A DNA stretch of 64,000 nucleotides from Acidobacteriota bacterium (GTDB lineage: Bacteria > Acidobacteriota > Terriglobia > Acidiferrales > UBA7541): assembly GCA_013287135.1 (NCBI GenBank), contig JABDEK010000015.1:1-64000 (forward strand). Reading direction: 5' to 3'. This document shows, piece by piece, positions 62,920-64,000 of the stretch. Position 1 is the stretch's first letter. Every line of letters starts with the position of its first letter. Under the pieces are notes generated by a model. That model had not been told where the DNA came from. It did no database searches and saw nothing but the letters and a program-made list of their open reading frames with translations. The position numbers and the translations under genes are program-made.

Positions 62920-64000
62920 TCAATTCACATGTACCGCTGCGGAAGCGCGGTTTTCCACACCTCCCGCAGGCTGAACGTTGAAGTTATGTTTCACCCACTC
63001 GTTCAAAACGTACAAACTCCACGGCCGCGACCAGGTTGTCCGACCCAGCAAAAAACTCCTCCAAACCGTCTGCGCAAACTTCACGTCCACAATCGCTTGC
63101 AAAGCCGGCGCCCAGTCGCCAAGCCCCACAGCCACGCGCTCCCCTAGCTTTCCAAGCATCCAACTTTCCCAAGGCAATGTAAAAGTCCGCTTCGACTGGT
63201 TGACGATTTCCTCTGGCAGCAAATTTCCAAGAGCTTCAATGAGCAAAGCCTTCGGACGTCCATAGCGCCGCTTGATCGATTCCGGCAGCCCCAGAACATA
63301 TTCCACGAGCGGAGTATCCAGAAATGGAACGCGCACTTCGAGCGAATTGCGCATGCTCATCGCGTCCGTATCCCGCAACAGCGTGTTCACCATGTACGAA
63401 CGCAGCTCCAGCCACGATACTTGTGTGAACTTTTCCATCGCTCGCGACTGCACCACAGCGCCTTCGAGCCATTGGTACCAGAGCATCGATTCCCAGCCCA
63501 CCGGGCCGCCATTGAGACGCGAACCAAAAGCCTTCGGAGTAAAAAGCGCCCGCGTGAAAAAGTAAGAATGAGGAAACAACTCCGGCTGAAGCCAGGCGGA
63601 AAGCCCTTTGCGAAAAGCATCAGGAGAAGTTTCGAAAAAAGGAGTCCGTTTTATTCCCGAAGCTGTCAATTTGCGAAATGATTCCGGAAAGAAGCGAGCC
63701 GCCGCTGCGACACGCCCTACTTTCGTAGTCGCTTGAAAAGAAGTATAGCCGCCGAAAAGTTCATCGCTTCCCAGGCCTGAAAGCGCCACTTTCAACCCAG
63801 CTTGCCGTGCCGCCCAGGAAACAAAATAGGTGTTGACGCCGTCCATCGACGGCTGATCCAGCGCGGCTACCGCCTCGGGGAGCCGACTGACCATTTCTTC
63901 GCCGGAAATCATGGCCTCGCAATGTTGACTTCCAATGCGCTCTGCGGTTCGCTTCGCAATTGCACCTTCGCTGAATTCTGTGTCGGGAAACGAAACGGTG
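62920..64000 (-). CDS. Asparagine synthase (glutamine-hydrolysing), C-terminal part
   Basis: The last 359 residues of a synthetase; the start lies beyond the right end of the window, where the frame stays open (SFPDTEFSEGAIAKRTAERI). The ATP-binding domain shows ALSGLGSDELFGGY and EVRVPFLDTPLVEYVL, and a Gly-rich PP-loop should be upstream. Such amidotransferases in polysaccharide loci amidate sugar carboxylates or make asparagine-like links. The N-terminal glutaminase domain is not seen. First gene of the minus-strand group as far as visible. Confidence 0.87.
   Translation of the reverse strand, partial: TVSFPDTEFSEGAIAKRTAERIGSQHCEAMISGEEMVSRLPEAVAALDQPSMDGVNTYFVSWAARQAGLKVALSGLGSDELFGGYTSFQATTKVGRVAAAARFFPESFRKLTASGIKRTPFFETSPDAFRKGLSAWLQPELFPHSYFFTRALFTPKAFGSRLNGGPVGWESMLWYQWLEGAVVQSRAMEKFTQVSWLELRSYMVNTLLRDTDAMSMRNSLEVRVPFLDTPLVEYVLGLPESIKRRYGRPKALLIEALGNLLPEEIVNQSKRTFTLPWESWMLGKLGERVAVGLGDWAPALQAIVDVKFAQTVWRSFLLGRTTWSRPWSLYVLNEWVKHNFNVQPAGGVENRASAAVHVN

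Overview
The window looks like chromosomal DNA of a soil-type Acidobacteriota (Terriglobia-like) bacterium. This is inferred from gene content, not from a marker gene. It encodes a diderm envelope (LptD with a conserved C-terminal Cys-Cys, an RND pump with outer-membrane channel, several lipoproteins), many secreted peptidases, putative-Ig lipoproteins and zinc-type anti-sigma proteins. I see no rRNA, tRNA, CRISPR array, phage genes or insertion sequence. The only clear DNA repeats are a 528-bp-period tandem duplication (50155-51154), a roughly 36-bp imperfect repeat on either side of the efflux operon, and a G7 tract where a glycosyltransferase reading frame breaks.

Layout. 0.1-3.1 kb (+): anti-sigma-like protein, secreted subtilase, HD-GYP protein. 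3.4-8.7 kb (-): an exported protein of unknown function, then a tight cluster read radical SAM/SPASM, DoxX, polyprenyl-phosphate-sugar-synthase-like GT2, DUF2064 transferase, GT87 membrane glycosyltransferase. 9.2-10.2 kb: secreted transglutaminase-like protein. 10.4-16.3 kb (-): complete RND efflux operon (adaptor, pump, outer-membrane factor). 16.7-21.0 kb (+): membrane histidine kinase and an ABC exporter pair. 21.0-30.4 kb: peptide-degradation block (double M42 peptidase, S9 peptidase, amidohydrolase, Tat-exported asparaginase/aspartylglucosaminidase-type hydrolase) with a deoxynucleoside kinase and a TPR protein between. 30.4-32.8 kb (-): S41-like protein lacking its catalytic Ser and Lys, and a divergent polysaccharide deacetylase. 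33.1-38.1 kb: zinc-ribbon RDD protein, lptD, amidase. 38.2-40.6 kb (+): ccdA, tlpA-like, frataxin/cyaY-like and nDsbD-like genes, effectively a DsbD split into separate genes. 40.7-47.5 kb: gltX, a very large GAF-GGDEF-HD-GYP protein, an OsmC protein and fabH. 47.5-51.8 kb: Ig-repeat lipoprotein, tandem duplicated small membrane proteins, SnoaL-like secreted protein. 51.9-64.0 kb: surface-polysaccharide locus with a UXS-type decarboxylase, YdcF protein, two NodU/CmcH carbamoyltransferases, FAD oxidoreductase, WecA/MraY-type initiating transferase, GDP-mannose-3,5-epimerase-like enzyme, frameshifted GT4 and asparagine synthase (cut by the window end).

How the parts fit. The last 12 kb reads as one mainly minus-strand transcription group making a decorated polysaccharide: the WecA-like enzyme starts the lipid-linked chain, epimerase and decarboxylase supply sugar nucleotides, GT4 extends, and carbamoyltransferases and the amidotransferase decorate. 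The radical SAM/GT cluster is the least standard grouping and the best candidate for an undescribed pathway: a polyprenyl-phosphate sugar donor enzyme and a membrane glycosyltransferase that could use its product sit beside a peptide-maturase-type radical SAM protein. The M42 fusion and the S41-like protein both show peptidase folds with catalytic residues replaced, suggesting scaffold or regulatory use. All functions are read from motifs by eye; none was checked by database search.
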